Positions 12,201-20,485 of a stretch of 64,000 nucleotides of DNA are shown here, piece by piece. Under the pieces are notes generated by a model. The model searched no databases and was not told the DNA's origin. It was given only the letters and a program-made list of their open reading frames with translations. The first letter of the stretch is position 1. The number at the start of each line of letters is the position of its first letter. The position numbers were made by a program, and so were the translations under genes. The stretch is from Pocillopora verrucosa. Lineage: Eukaryota; Cnidaria; Anthozoa; Scleractinia; Pocilloporidae. The stretch lies in the NCBI RefSeq assembly GCF_036669915.1, contig NC_089320.1, forward strand, positions 2,512,129 to 2,576,128. Reading direction: 5' to 3'.

Positions 12201-14867
12201 ACTGACGGCATGTGTATTGCCAGCACTCAAAATTATAAATTAAAAGAAATCACTCTAAAGTTTAATATTTTCTGTCGCAGTGTTCTGTTGGAGGAAAGTA
12301 AATAACAAATAAAGAACACTAACACTTTTCTGCAAACTTGTGCAGTGCTTCACAAGCTGATTGAAGAACATGTTCCTCTGGAGAGTCTAGCATCAAAACA
12401 ACTGTGTGGGGCTTCTTGCTGACAAGTTCCAGAGGGTCAAACTGTCATACAGAAACAAGCACATTTATCAATAATTCCTGTCAACAACAAAACAGGTTTT
12501 AACCTTTCAACTTCAAAGATCTGATTGTTAATATTCTCCCCTCTAGTTGCTACAAATTTCATTGTAAATTGGTTACAAGAACTTGGTGTAAGATCAAAAT
12601 AAAAACTTTTACCTGATAAGTTTTAGTATTCTCAGTACATGTTTTCTGGATAATGTATGGATATTATAGGGAGAAGTTACATGAAATTAGAAGATCCTCG
12701 CAGCTAAGAACACTACTGAAACTAGTAGTTGTAAGTAGGACCTGAAAAAAATTTCAGGCCCGTACGGGATTTGAACCCATGACCTCTGCGATACCGGTGC
12801 AGCGCTCTACCAATTGAGCTAACAAGCCAACTGGGAGCTGGTCAATGAATTGGGTACAAATAAACATCCGGGTGAATGAAGATTTAGATATATGAAAATT
12901 CACATATTTGCACTGCGGTGGAAAGATGAAATTAGAAGATCCTCGCAGCTAAGAACACTACTGAAACTAGTAGTTGTAAGTAGGACCTGAAAAAAATTTC
13001 AGGCCCATACGGGATTTGAACCCATGACCTCTGCGATACCGGCGCAGCGCTCTACCAATTGAGCTAACAAGCCAACTGGGAGCTGGTCAATGAATTGGGT
13101 ACAAATAAACATCCGGGTGAATGAAGATTTAGATATATGAAAATTCACATATTTGCACTGCGGTGGAAAGATGAAATTAGAAGATCCTCGCAGCTAAGAA
13201 CACTACTGAAACTAGTAGTTGTAAGTAGGACCTGAAAAAAATTTCAGGCCCGTACGGGATTTGAACCCATGACCTCTGCGATACCGGTGCAGCGCTTTAC
13301 CAATTGAGCTAACAAGCCAACTGGGAGCTGGTCAATGAATTGGGTACAAATAAACATCCGGGTGAATGAAGATTTAGATATATGAAAATTCACATATTTG
13401 CACTGCGGTGGAAAGATGAAATGAGAATTTTCATATATCTAAATCTTCATTCACCCGGATGTTTATTTGTACCCAATTCATTGACCAGCTCCCAGTTGGC
13501 TTGTTAGCTCAATTGGTAGAGCGCTGCACCGGTATCGCAGAGGTCATGGGTTCAAATCCCGTACGGGCCTGAAATTTTTTTCAGGTCCTACTTACAACTA
13601 CTAGTTTCAGTAGTGTTCTTAGCTGCGAGGATCTTCTAATTTCATCTTTCCACCGCAGTGCAAATATGTGAATTTTCATATATCTAAATCTTCATTCACC
13701 CTGAGAAGTTACATGTTTATCACTTCTGGAAGTCAAAGGGTTAAGAGGGGTATCTATCGAGAATGGGACAAGTAGTTTCTATCCAAAAATTTTAAAGAGC
13801 TTTGCAAAATTTACATTTTAATATGAGTTGATAAGCTATTCAAACAATCAGTATCAAATTGTAACATAACCTCGTATGAAGAAGAGTTCTAATTTAATCT
13901 GATAAATAGCTTCGAGGCTATCCAGTACCTAATTATCATTAAGTTTTCTAACCATTTAAAAATAGTACCCAAACAAATAAAACTTAGATCTTAATTATCA
14001 CCACTTGGGTTGCAGTAATCTACTGCCTGCATAATTATGTATTAATAAACCAATCACAACATTTACAACAGTTGACGTGTGACTTGAATATGATGAGAAA
14101 GTGTGAACATTTGTTAACACTAGCTAATAATGAAGAATATAAATCATACAAACTTATATGAATTAATGCATGATACAGAAAACTAAAACCAAATAAATGG
14201 AAAACTTAAGAAACTTAAGTAACTACTGAGCTACACTTTACGCTTTCAGCTAGATTTTAAGTCAATTTCTGAGGTGCTGTTGATGAGAGCAAAAATAAAG
14301 TCTTCACAACTTACAGTTTTGAATCAGTACAATATAACAAGCATTCGCATTTTTGGAAATACCGACACAGCGCTCAGAAATAAAATTTGTACACGTACAG
14401 TCCATGAATTCGAAGGGAAAATTTGTTTAACAAACAACGCCTTCCATCTAAACGCCACGTTCGTAACAAGTTTGGATGAAGAGAGAAATTAAACTCGAAT
14501 AATAACTCAAATTTGTGTCACTCTGACAATCGTGGAAAATAGAATCGAAGTAGAATTCCACTTCGCTTATGTTTGAGTAGTATACCTGACTAAAATGGAC
14601 CATAATGCACGCGTTTACCAAAATAGTCCTTCACAACAGCTGGAAAATTTCGGATTAAAGAACCCTCTCGGTACTAGGCCCTGTTATTTGATCGCGGATA
14701 CCGCAGATACCATGGATTATTTAAAAAAATTCTTAAGTTTCCCATAAGTTCATGAAGTCAACTTTTTCCATTACATCGATTGGTGAATTTCATGTTCGCT
14801 TTTATGCAAAATAACCCACCTCGTCTTTAGCTGGAGTTTCTGGTTCTTTCGCCTTCTTCTTCCCCAT
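268..14867 (-). CDS. ARMC3: ARMC3, armadillo repeat-containing protein 3 (3' end off the left edge)
   Basis: Twenty-two coding exons, 5' to 3': 14867-14820, 12441-12324, 11426-11301, 11002-10934, 10757-10707, 10591-10503, 9948-9876, 9524-9435, 8547-8480, 8352-8281, 8102-8022, 7883-7853, 7535-7468, 6640-6556, 6132-6024, 5165-5056, 4492-4426, 3874-3802, 3079-2943, 2735-2567, 1447-1347, 465-268. All junctions use GT/AG and stay in frame, giving 677 residues. The start MGKKKAKEPETPAKDE resembles vertebrate ARMC3 (MGKK...). Residues about 30-560 are armadillo repeats (for example GIPSLINLLTSDSPDVREGA, GGLPRLVELLRSGNDDVRRS). GLDILGEVSLSNTR and SNNIIQDGFYDCG (from residue 522) are ARMC3-specific. 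The last visible exon carries the WQPP...YIEEVRNTIQPLN stretch preceding the EDR1-like C-terminal domain, which lies outside the window. The exon 2 donor is placed at AAGT|GTTAGT because the other GT breaks the frame. The exon 22 acceptor has a weak pyrimidine tract. ARMC3 is associated with cilia and sperm flagella in animals; that role is inferred here. Confidence 0.93.
2346..2530. repeat. Degenerate GACC/GACT-type simple repeat
   Basis: Begins as perfect GACC units and decays into GACT, GGCTGATT and TGACTGAC-like words over about 180 bp. It lies in the ARMC3 intron immediately downstream of exon 20 and ends about 35 bp from that exon's donor. Confidence 0.85.
7833..7852. repeat. Short GATTA tandem repeat abutting a splice donor
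   Basis: Four pentamer units of the agatt/gatta type run directly into the splice donor of ARMC3 exon 12 (minus strand). The first bases of that intron are therefore made of the repeat. Confidence 0.7.
8649..8857. mobile_element. MITE of the AACCCTTT family, copy A
   Basis: About 210 bp starting with aaccctttaa and ending in aaaggatt, a near inverted repeat. It shares internal words (gaatttctccttacaat, agttgatccaatac, gtgatgagaataaag) with copies at 17862, 18241, 32375 and 40960. It has no coding capacity and lies in an ARMC3 intron. Confidence 0.75.
9575..9617 (-). repeat. Hairpin-type interspersed repeat, minus-strand copy
   Basis: Read on the minus strand, the core is ctgatgaagggctaatgc followed by ttgaaacatcag. 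The same motif occurs on the plus strand near 53238 (ctgacgaagggctaacgc, then tcgaaacgtcag). The ends form a short hairpin (CTGACG with CGTCAG). It lies in an ARMC3 intron. Confidence 0.6.
9720..9865. mobile_element. Diverged MITE fragment
   Basis: Shares words such as aatgatcaa, caaattctccttgtcagcacc and gatgtttaggggc with intervals near 32990-33125 and 43345-43560, so it is one of a dispersed short-element family. Boundaries are approximate and no termini are resolved. Confidence 0.45.
12757..12828 (-). tRNA. tRNA-like gene, cassette unit 1
   Basis: A 72-nt cloverleaf can be drawn: 7-bp acceptor stem (GGCTTGT with ACGGGCC, including G-U pairs), D stem GCTC/GAGC, T stem ATGGG/CCCGT and loop TTCAAAT. 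A and B boxes are intact (TAGCTCAATTGG, GGTTCAAATCC). The anticodon loop is CCGGTAT, so position 33 is C rather than the nearly universal U, and the nominal anticodon is GGT (Thr). The anticodon stem has one A-C mismatch. A T run follows on the same strand. It may be a tRNA-derived element head rather than a working tRNA. Confidence 0.55.
13002..13073 (-). tRNA. tRNA-like gene, cassette unit 2
   Basis: Same 72-nt unit. Here the anticodon stem is perfectly paired (CTGCG/CGCAG), but the loop is still CCGGTAT with C at position 33. The acceptor stem has one change (ATGGGCC), which leaves a G-U pair. Confidence 0.55.
13247..13318 (-). tRNA. tRNA-like gene, cassette unit 3
   Basis: Same 72-nt unit with a substitution in the D arm (AAGC in place of GAGC) that weakens the D stem. 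The other stems match unit 1. Confidence 0.5.
13498..13569 (+). tRNA. tRNA-like gene, inverted cassette unit 4
   Basis: Plus-strand copy identical in design to unit 1: intact A box and B box, C33, nominal anticodon GGT, followed a few bases later by a run of T residues (tgaaattttttt) that could terminate RNA polymerase III. Confidence 0.55.
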
Positions 14868-15096
14868 AATTCTGGAAGCTTACTATGTAGTCTTAAGGCT
14901 AAATTATAGACTTTTTGACGAGGGAAAAGAAATTCAAAATTCTACTACAAACACACTGAAATGTACCGCCATTTTGCAACTAACTCTTGTTGCTATAGTA
15001 ATCGGACACCTTAGTGCTCAGATTCCAGCTCGGTGATCATCGAAAAGAGGCTCGATCCAAGCCTTGCGCAATCAAAATAAAAACTGATTCACCAAA
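14868..15096. promoter_or_regulatory. Divergent promoter of ARMC3 and SELENOK
   Basis: Only 229 bp separate the two divergent start codons, so both 5' UTRs and core promoters must lie here or overlap the first exons. No TATA box is obvious. Confidence 0.6.
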
Positions 15097-18000
15097 ATGG
15101 TGTACGTTTCTGGAAGTAAGTGAACTTTGGAAATCAAAAATGGTTGTTATATTTTATGTATTGTAACTCTTTCGTCCTCCGATTTCTAGGTAACGTCTTA
15201 GAGAGAAGATCGATATGGAGATTATCCATATTCTCCGACGTCTTCTGGGGAATTATCAACTTCGTCATTTTATTGTAAGCAGATGATATGATTTTCCTTT
15301 GTGGACATTACACGTAAAACCATAACGTTTCTGCGATCTGCGGTTCTAACGTTTTTTTTCTTTCCTCCCTTTTGTCTTCAATGTGCAAACAGCTTCCACA
15401 CTATGTTTTCGGTGAGTATTTTTTTCGCTTAAAAGCATCATCCACCGCCATTTTATGATCTGGTCTACGTAGGCATCACAAATGTCGTGTTAAGAATAAG
15501 TTGAATTTATTAAATCATGCTATAATTGGGATTTTTCTACAATTTACTTGAATTTAATGCCTAAAAAATCGAAGACAATTAAATCTACGAGCACTTGCGA
15601 TTGATGTTTTAGCTACGCTTGATGTTTTAGTCCACTGTGGTGTGGAGCTGTCAGTGATACATAGCGAAACAGGAAGTGATAATGGAAATCAATTGTGCAT
15701 TACAATTCACTAGCTTCTCAAAGATGTAGCTGCTCCTTTCAATAGTAGTGGATTTTTAATCTCGTAACATACATTTTGAAACCACTGGTATCCTTGCAAT
15801 CTGATTGACTATCTGCAGTGTGATTTATTCACAAATCATGCTATTTTTTTGCTCTAAATCTCATTTTTCTCAGCTAATGAGAGCAGCATTACAACAAAAC
15901 AACCAGTCAGATTCCAAGGCTTGATTAAAGTAACCAATCAATTTGTAGGGGAAAAAAGACAAAGAAGCAAATTTTACTACTTTTGTTCCAAAAACTTTTC
16001 TTTGGTCATTTGATATTTCTGTCTAAGTTCCACTTAGTTTTACAAACTGGCTTAGTGCTACTGTGTACTTGTTTGATTTTGAAATCATGCATATAATTTT
16101 AGACCAAATTGTACTATATTACCTTCATAACATGTTGATGAGACCAATGACAAAAATATTGAAACACACTTGTAATACAAAGTGCTTATAGTTGAAATTG
16201 AATGTGTTATGTTTTCAGCCTGGACTTACAAAACATGGTAACTCATATTCTAATTCAGAGTACAGACCTGGTGGAGGGTGAGTTTGTTTGTTTTTAACAA
16301 TGTTTCTTTAAATGTCCTTATTTGCTTGTGTGACCAGAGGTGTGTGATGGCTAAGTAAGTCTCATGCAAGTTTAGCCGGAAAATACCCAATTTCACCCTG
16401 AACTTTGCTTTCAAGATAGGGACTGGTGACTTTTAATAGGAAATTATTCTCTAAAGAGGGAAATCAATAGAATACCTAGCTCTTAACAGCAACAAGATAG
16501 TGGCAAAGATTCATGAAAATTTTGGTGCCAGCGAGACTTGGCAATAAACTTTCCTTAGACAATATCATGATGGGTGAGAGCTATTGAAACTGCCAAGGCT
16601 TAACTGACATAAAAATACTGTGGAGAATAAAACTGCCTCTTCTGCACATTCATGGGAGAAGGATGGACCAGTGATTGGTGCACTGGACTCTGAGTCGAGA
16701 ATTCTGTGTTCAAGACCTGGCCAAGTCAAAGTGTTGTGTCCTCTGACAAAAAAGTTTACCTTTAGAGTGCCTCTCTCCAACCGTAGTATAAATGGGTACT
16801 GGCAAATTGTCAGATAAACCTGATGAAATGTAGGAGGAAGGGGGGGGGGGCATAACCTTGTGATGGACTAGCATCCAGGGGGGAGCAGTGGTACCCCCAG
16901 TTGCTTCATGCTATCGATACCAAGATAAGTTCTGGCTGGCTGGGTCATTTTGCTTGAGTAGAGACTTTGCCTTAACCTTTTTCACAATCAAAATTAAATC
17001 TCTGATTAAAAAAACATGATAGAAAAATTCCATTATAAGGGTGCAGGTGATGGGGCAAGCAGGCCTGGGAAAAATGCAAGATACAAGATTGTGGTTGTTG
17101 TGATCAGATTTTAAATTCTCATTTTAGACCTCCAAGACCGCCTGGTAGAAGATTTGGAAGAGTTGGTAGAGGAGGTGGAGGTAATGAAATAAGTTAATGA
17201 TCCATCAAATATATTTGCTTGTGCGCAACTAGTCAAAATTCAGTGTGTGACAGAATATCCCCCAGCTTAAATGGGGTGAACCCAGGTTTGACTGAGGCAA
17301 GTCACACGCCAAGTCCAATATTACCAAGTCCAATATCACCAAAGCGATATTCCCCAATTTTTAAACCTTATGTCCACTACATTAAGTCTTCATTTCAAAT
17401 TTAATTTAAGATGAGAGAGGGTTTGTGGTTGTTACAGAGGAAGGGAAATCTTTTTTTGTTCATTAAGTCATACCAGAGAACACTCCAAAGAAAACATCCC
17501 ACACTGCAAACATTTTTACACAAATATTTGAAGGGTAATGATCACAATAGTCTCTATTTTGCGCAAAAATATGTATGGGGTATTTGTCCTTAGACATTAT
17601 CTTTTCCTGGAAGCTCACAGTTTTCCAAGAGCTTCACTCTCAGAAAACTGTTTGTATCTTCGAGGAGATAATGTGCACAAACAAATATCCGCACATATTT
17701 TTGTGCCAAATAGATACTATTGTACATCTATGTATGTATGTTAGAGTTATTCTAGCTATTTAAACATTTATTCAGAGTAGTCTGGTGATCAACCAGTTCC
17801 CAGCACGATGCTCTTGTTAGAACTGGGAAATGTTCTTATCCCTTTGTTCAATTATTTGCTTAAGCCTTTTACTCTCACAAGTGACAGAGACAGAATTTTC
17901 CTTACAATATCATGACAATGTCAAGCAGACAAGTGATGAGAATAAAGATTATTAGGGGATTATTAGTTGATCCAATACCAAATTCTCTGAATTAACATCA

Positions 18001-18152
18001 CAAGAATTGTATGGCAGATAGTAAGGAGAATTGCCAATGTGATCTTAAGAATAAGAGGGTTAAATTTTTAATGAATTGCTCTCTTTTAAGAGTCACTCTC
18101 TTTTAACAGGTGCTCCTTACAATCCAGGTCCTCCCATGGGTGGATGAGGAAG
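15097..18152 (+). CDS. SELENOK: Selenoprotein K
   Basis: Coding exons: 15097-15115, 15190-15274, 15393-15411 (19-nt microexon), 16219-16277, 17128-17180 and 18110-18152. The conceptual protein starts MVYVSGSNVLERRS. A single hydrophobic segment (IFSDVFWGIINFVILFFHTM) is followed by a Gly/Arg/Pro-rich tail (GGGPPRPPGRRFGRVGRGGG) that ends MGG-Sec-GR. The TGA at 18145-18147 is codon 91; human SELENOK has Sec at residue 92 of 94, so reading it as selenocysteine fits. Known family role: single-pass ER membrane protein that partners with DHHC6 in palmitoylation and with the ERAD machinery. The final codons are uncertain. Either GR is followed by YCA and a TGA at 18160 in the same exon, or a donor at AG|GTACTG leads to a last exon near 18485. 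Tail, topology and Sec position together are diagnostic. Confidence 0.93.
16655..16935 (+). mobile_element. tRNA-derived SINE
   Basis: Contains tRNA-like A and B box regions (gattggtgcactggactctg, then gtgttcaagacctgg). The body word ataaatgggtactggcaaa and a G run are followed by ccttgtgatggactagcatcc. Related text occurs near 36920-37050. It lies in SELENOK intron 4. Confidence 0.65.
17862..18063. mobile_element. MITE of the AACCCTTT family, copy B
   Basis: Starts aagccttttact and ends agagggttaa. It shares long internal words with copy C (gaataaag, gttgatccaataccaaattctc, attgtatggcaga, gtaaggagaatt). It lies in a SELENOK intron, ending about 50 bp before the last coding exon. Confidence 0.8.
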
Positions 18153-18240
18153 GTACTGTGCATGAATTACAAATTCCTTCCATTTCTCGATCAGTTTTTT
18201 AAAATTAATTAATTAACTAAGTGTTGTTGAATGGTTAATG

Positions 18241-18448
18241 AACCCTTTAACATCCCAGGGGTGACCAAGACAGAATTTCTCCTTACAATACCAATGCAAT
18301 GTCAAGAAGACAAGTGATAAGAATAAAGAGAAATATCAGTTGGGCAATTGTTAGTTGATCCAATACCAAATTCTCCAAACTAACATTATGAGAATTGTAT
18401 GGCAGACAGTAAGGAGAATTACTTACGAGATCTGATGGTGAAAGGGTT
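18241..18448. mobile_element. MITE of the AACCCTTT family, copy C
   Basis: Best-preserved copy: begins aaccctttaa and ends aaagggtt, so the terminal inverted repeats are visible. About 208 bp, non-coding. It lies just after the last SELENOK coding exon, in the 3' UTR or a terminal intron. Confidence 0.85.
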
Positions 18449-19109
18449 CATATGATACTGTCCTTAAAAATCTGAAAAATACAGGTCCAGCTTCAGTAGG
18501 AAGAAAGGATGATACATCCAATTGCAAAGCAGAAAGATAGCAAGAGGCATGGTTTTTAAGGATTGCTGATGTTTTCAATTGTGTCAATTCTTCCTTATTC
18601 CCTACTTCTTTGTATGCCTGTCATGGTAAATTAATCTAGAATTTTGAGATGAATCTTTCTTTTAAAGACAAACTTTTCATCTATATCAGACTTTTCCTTA
18701 TTTCAGAAAAATAAATTATGTATTCATAGTTCTCTAGGTCTTGTACCCCAATCAGAGCACCAAAGCATGTTTAGTGAAACCTGGTGAATAATGGAATGAA
18801 ACCCAAACAGAAAATTGAAAAGCTGAATTTTCCATAGGATCCAAGAAGTAACCAACTCAATTTCATTTTCAATGTGCTGAATTTGAATTAAAATTTTAAA
18901 CTCTGTTCAACAAAACAGCATTAAATCTGGTTTAAGATTTGGTGTGAATGGGGTATTAGTGTAGCTACGGTTTTTAATGCAAATATAAAGGTAATTAACT
19001 TTCCTTTGTTCTGTTTTGATTTTGTTTGACCCTCAGGTAAATGCTTGTCAATCTGGTTCCACTGGTATGACAAGCAGAATACAAAGAGACAGCAAAGAGA
19101 TTCTGTGTT

Positions 19110-19184
19110 CACCTGCAGATTAATGACGTCATCTAGGGAAAACTTCATCAGGAACCTGGATTGTGGCTGATAATTTTTTTGCTG
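19110..19184 (+). promoter_or_regulatory. SECIS-like element of SELENOK
   Basis: Core ATGA at 19123-19126 is followed 12 nt later by an AAAA apical motif, and the 3' core TGAT is at 19168-19171. Between them TCTAGG can pair with CCTGGA, and GTCA with TGGC using one wobble. Outside the cores, ATTA and TAAT extend helix I. This ATGA/AA/TGA arrangement and spacing fit eukaryotic SECIS elements. It lies in the expected 3' UTR, with an ATTAAA poly(A) signal at 19223-19228. Confidence 0.7.
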
Positions 19185-19222
19185 ACTTTGCTATAATTTT
19201 GTATTTAAAGATCGTTGTAGAT

Positions 19223-19228
19223 ATTAAA
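19223..19228 (+). terminator. Poly(A) signal ATTAAA for SELENOK
   Basis: ATTAAA about 50 bp downstream of the SECIS-like element and the only plausible signal near it. Confidence 0.5.
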
Positions 19229-19929
19229 ATTTACGTTTACCTGTCTTCTTGGTTCAACTTTGTCAAATGCTTTAATCCTAAGGATGTAAAAAAATAATGA
19301 TTTTATTTAGCCTGCGTAACAAGCGGTTTTGTGGGTGCTTTGAAGCATCATGGAGATTTTCCAACACACGTCTTCACCGCTCATCGCAGGCTAGATTTTA
19401 CCTAAAGAAGTTCATTATATAATAACACTGAATTATATGAGAACTTCATTATATAAGAACGCTGCATGCCATATCGGCTGCTGATATTGGGAAAGTTGCC
19501 AATAATCGTCGCTTTCAAATGGAAGCTGCACCCAAGCAGAAGAATGCGCCATTTTTTCCCGAGGATCCACAGCGAAAATAATCGGATCGATGCCAGTATC
19601 AAAGCAACTGTGCGCCTACTCCTCCCCTAACCCGATTTAATCCGTACCTAAACTTTATTGGCTCGGTCAAATCTGGGTTCTATTATGCGACATTAGGTGA
19701 TCGGGAGGGACTTCGCACCTCTTACCAGACCTCACGCAGACAAAGAGGCAAGAGAAAACACTCAGCCAATAAGCTGGTCACACGCTCATTCAAGAGTGCT
19801 GAAGGGGAAAAGTTTCTTTAGGCTCCCTTGAGGAATTATAGCTAATTAATGCAAACAATTTGTTGTGAATTCCCACATTTAATTGCAAGGGTGTGGTCGA
19901 CTAGGAATAGAACACAATAAGGCTCAGTT

Positions 19930-19967
19930 GAAAACCAATCATAGGACTCGAATTAGGTCACATGATC
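19930..19967 (+). promoter_or_regulatory. Conserved upstream block of the 134-aa gene (CCAAT box and TCACATGA)
   Basis: Contains ccaatcataggact and gtcacatgatcagt about 120 bp upstream of the ATG. Both motifs recur in the second unit (ccaatcaaaggact and gtcacatgatcagt, 22112-22144). TCACATGA matches an E-box/M-box type bHLH-zip site; the regulator is inference. Confidence 0.45.
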
Positions 19968-20080
19968 AGTAGATAAAAAATTTTTTTCTTAAACGCTAAG
20001 CACGCTCCCGATTTCCTCTTTGATCAGCGTTCTACGTATTCGAACAATCTTTTTCAATCGTAGCTTTTTATTAAGTAAAT

Positions 20081-20485
20081 ATGTCAAAACTGGTCCAAAA
20101 TACGACTGATACCAAAAGCTGGCTGAAAGCGAAGTACCAGGTTCTTGTAGGTAAGAGTTTCCTAGGATGCTATGACGGTGAACGCACTATGCCGCAGACA
20201 GAAAAATCAAGGGAAGTTATAATTGTACAAGATTCCCTCGATGAAACATTGTCTGAAATTTCAAGTGACGTGCTTCAGGAATACGGTGACACAGTTTGGA
20301 AAGGAATTACTGGACCAGAAGACAGTAGACGCTATACCGAGTATTGGCTGTGGGTCGAACCGGTCTTTAGTTCAGTGCTGCCGATTGGAACAGATTACAA
20401 TTTCAGGATCGATCGCTGTGAGCCCTTCCAATGCAGTGGTGGTACTTTCTCCTATGGCGTCAGTATCAAGGTCAGCCGTGCTTGA
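20081..20485 (+). CDS. Uncharacterised 134-aa single-exon protein
   Basis: I do not recognise a family. The open frame encodes 134 residues starting MSKLVQNTTDTKSW and ending YGVSIKVSRA. There is no signal peptide or membrane segment. Composition is that of a soluble domain, with aromatic motifs such as YWLWVEPVF in the middle and a CEPFQCSGG pair of cysteines near the C-terminus. The start is chosen because a homologous ATG context (aaatATGTCAAAACTG) exists in the duplicated unit at 22262 and because upstream motifs are also conserved. A GTAAGAG at about 20150 could be a splice donor, but the frame stays open through it. The coding status rests on length, duplication and a conserved start; expression is unknown. 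Confidence 0.55.
   Translation: MSKLVQNTTDTKSWLKAKYQVLVGKSFLGCYDGERTMPQTEKSREVIIVQDSLDETLSEISSDVLQEYGDTVWKGITGPEDSRRYTEYWLWVEPVFSSVLPIGTDYNFRIDRCEPFQCSGGTFSYGVSIKVSRA

Larger units (their letters stand above)
12684..13702. mobile_element. Array of tRNA-containing cassettes (three direct, one inverted) inserted in a MITE
   Basis: A unit of about 245 bp recurs head to tail with starts near 12681, 12926 and 13172 (spacings 245 and 246). A fourth start at 13416 breaks off within a few bases into an inverted copy (13421-13702). Each unit carries a 72-nt tRNA-like sequence, then a short hairpin with a T run (tgaaatttttttcagg), then a second hairpin (actactagtttcagtagt). Units are nearly identical, with only scattered substitutions. 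The block is flanked by a perfect 13-bp direct repeat, as expected for a target-site duplication. Confidence 0.8.
12501..13742. mobile_element. MITE copy D (AACCCTTT-type), interrupted by a tRNA-cassette array
   Basis: The left half runs 12501-12683 from aacctttcaa. The right half runs 13703-13742 and ends in aaagggtt, so the termini are inverted. Layout matches the reverse complement of the copy at 18241, though it is diverged. Between the halves is an insertion of about 1 kb, and the 13-bp word gagaagttacatg occurs at both junctions (12671-12683 and 13703-13715). All of it lies in ARMC3 intron 1. Confidence 0.75.

Noticed and set aside
12684-13702. CRISPR-like or satellite reading of the cassette array
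   Set aside because: Units are about 245 bp with a tRNA-like core and no short repeat/spacer pattern, and the genome is eukaryotic.
18507-18570. Alternative SECIS candidate (ATGA...AA...TGAT)
   Set aside because: The cores are present but the intervening arms pair poorly; the element at 19110-19184 pairs better and has the expected 12-nt spacing.
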